DNA from: JAAYZM01 sp964510785
GTDB taxonomy: Bacteria > Actinomycetota > Actinomycetes > Actinomycetales > Cellulomonadaceae
Direction of reading: 5' to 3'
Length of the DNA: 40,007 bases
NCBI GenBank assembly: GCA_964510785.1
Contig: CAZECM010000025.1
Coordinates: 1 to 40,007, forward strand
The notes beneath the pieces were generated by a model. That model was not told the DNA's origin and searched no databases. It saw only the letters and a program-made list of their open reading frames with translations. The position numbers and the translations under genes were made by a program. Shown here in pieces: positions 39,198 through 40,007 of the stretch. Each line of letters opens with the position of its first letter. Position 1 is the stretch's first letter.

Positions 39198-40007
39198 TCA
39201 GGCGAAGGCGCGCTGGACCAGTGCGCCCTGCTCCGCCAGGTGCTCCTTGGCCGAGCCGGTCGCGGGGGACGCGGACGCGGGGCGCGACACGACCCGGATG
39301 TCGCGTCCGAGCAGGGGCTGCAGCCCGAGCGCGACGTGCGGCCAGGCGCCCTGGTTCTCCGGCTCCTCCTGCACCCACACGAGCTCGGCGTCACCGAACG
39401 GGGCGAGTGCCTCGTTCACGGCGTCGACGTCGAACGGGTAGAGCTGTTCGAGCCGGACGAGCGCCGTCGTCGTGTTCTCGAGCTTCTCCCGTGCGGCGCG
39501 CAGCTCCCAGTGGAGCTTGCCCGTCGAGAGCAGCACGCGCGTCACGCCACCGCGTGCGGCGGCCTCGTCGTCGCCGATCACGGTGCGGAACGTGCCCGTC
39601 GTGAAGTCCTCCGGCTGCGACACGGCGGCCCGCAGGCGCAGCATCGACTTCGGGGTCGCGACGATGAGCGGGCGGCGCGGGCGCTCGTAGGCCTGGCGGC
39701 GCAGCAGGTGGAAGTAGGACGCGGGCGTCGAGGGGGCCGCGACGGTCATGTTGTTCTCGGCGCACATCTGCAGGAAGCGCTCGATGCGCGCGGAGGAGTG
39801 GTCCGGGCCCTGGCCCTCGAAGCCGTGCGGCAGGAGGAGGACGACGGAGGACCGCTGGCCCCACTTCTGCTCGGCGGAGGAGATGAACTCGTCGGTGACG
39901 GTCTGGGCGCCGTTGACGAAGTCGCCGAACTGCGCCTCCCACGCCACGAGCGCGTCGGGCCGCTCGACGGAGTAGCCGTACTCGAAGCCGAGCGCCGCGT
40001 ACTCCGA
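39198..40007 (-). CDS. kgd: Multifunctional 2-oxoglutarate decarboxylase/dehydrogenase E1, C-terminal part (truncated by window)
   Basis: The minus-strand frame is open from the window edge (first residues SEYAALGFEYGYSVERPDAL) to the stop at 39198, giving 269 residues. This is the C-terminal part of the SucA/Kgd E1 transketolase fold: QFGDFVNGAQTVTDEFISSA, VLLLPHGFEGQGPDHSSARI, PKSMLRLRAA and VWVQEEPENQGAWPHV. Actinobacterial Kgd fuses the E1 and E2-acyltransferase domains and feeds the citric acid cycle. It is thiamine-diphosphate dependent and cytosolic. The full protein normally has over 1,200 residues, most of it beyond this window. It converges on GH35. Confidence 0.95.
   Translation of the reverse strand, partial: SEYAALGFEYGYSVERPDALVAWEAQFGDFVNGAQTVTDEFISSAEQKWGQRSSVVLLLPHGFEGQGPDHSSARIERFLQMCAENNMTVAAPSTPASYFHLLRRQAYERPRRPLIVATPKSMLRLRAAVSQPEDFTTGTFRTVIGDDEAAARGGVTRVLLSTGKLHWELRAAREKLENTTTALVRLEQLYPFDVDAVNEALAPFGDAELVWVQEEPENQGAWPHVALGLQPLLGRDIRVVSRPASASPATGSAKEHLAEQGALVQRAFA

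Overview
The window is high-GC chromosomal DNA from an actinobacterium. Gene content and order (actinobacterial SecA tail with DUF6459 and LysM genes, aroA-rsgA-hisN, SigR-RsrA-bL37, Kgd-type 2-oxoglutarate decarboxylase) and the two glycan-utilisation loci point to a soil or plant-associated Micrococcales of the Cellulomonadaceae/Promicromonosporaceae type. The family assignment is inference from gene content only. About 40 protein genes are supported, several of them (bL37, a 53-aa membrane protein) very short. I saw no rRNA, tRNA or CRISPR array.

Layout. (1) 1-6.9 kb: the 3' end of secA; an intact IS5-family (IS427-like) insertion sequence at 581-1552; a minus-strand DUF6459 (Rv3235-like)/LysM pair; a conserved hypothetical; a BldC/excisionase-type HTH gene; and a plus-strand SAF domain, CpaE-like ATPase and DUF6912 run. 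(2) 7-15.4 kb: a LacI-controlled accessory locus. A secreted beta-propeller glycosidase with a collagen-like linker and Ig domains diverges from lacI, an FAD oxidoreductase, and a sugar ABC importer (binding protein plus two permeases), with twin LacI operators between them. (3) 15.4-16.9 kb: a DUF222/HNH gene with its own near-consensus promoter. (4) 17-27.5 kb: housekeeping and regulatory genes: hisN, rsgA, aroA, a DoxX-like protein and ferritin (all minus); the redox sigma factor SigR with its anti-sigma RsrA; ribosomal protein bL37; a stand-alone PilT; a DUF4097/PadR pair; an SGNH hydrolase; a tiny membrane protein; a GlxA-type AraC regulator. (5) 27.5-39.2 kb: an orphan lipoprotein, then a second glycan locus. 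GH51 arabinofuranosidase and GH30 beta-1,6-galactanase-like genes diverge from a ROK repressor, a second binding protein/permease set and a GH35 beta-galactosidase. (6) 39.2-40 kb: the 3' end of kgd.

How it works together. Region 5 reads as import and cytoplasmic breakdown of arabino-galacto-oligosaccharides (type II arabinogalactan): GH51 removes arabinose, GH30 cuts beta-1,6-galactan, GH35 releases galactose, and ROK senses the sugar. Region 2 is a parallel locus whose substrate is not evident. It has no cytoplasmic glycoside hydrolase, so the FAD oxidoreductase is the candidate first intracellular enzyme, and it is the best candidate here for an undescribed pathway. Neither importer has its own ATPase, which suggests a shared MsiK-type ATPase elsewhere. 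Both place a strong GC hairpin just after the binding-protein gene.

Other notable points. The IS sits in a CTAG whose insertion preserved the stop codon of the neighbouring gene and supplied the stop codon of the transposase. A 10-N gap inside rsgA looks like an unmerged 8-nt contig overlap. A textbook SigR promoter precedes sigR. The CpaE-like ATPase has Arg in place of the P-loop Lys.
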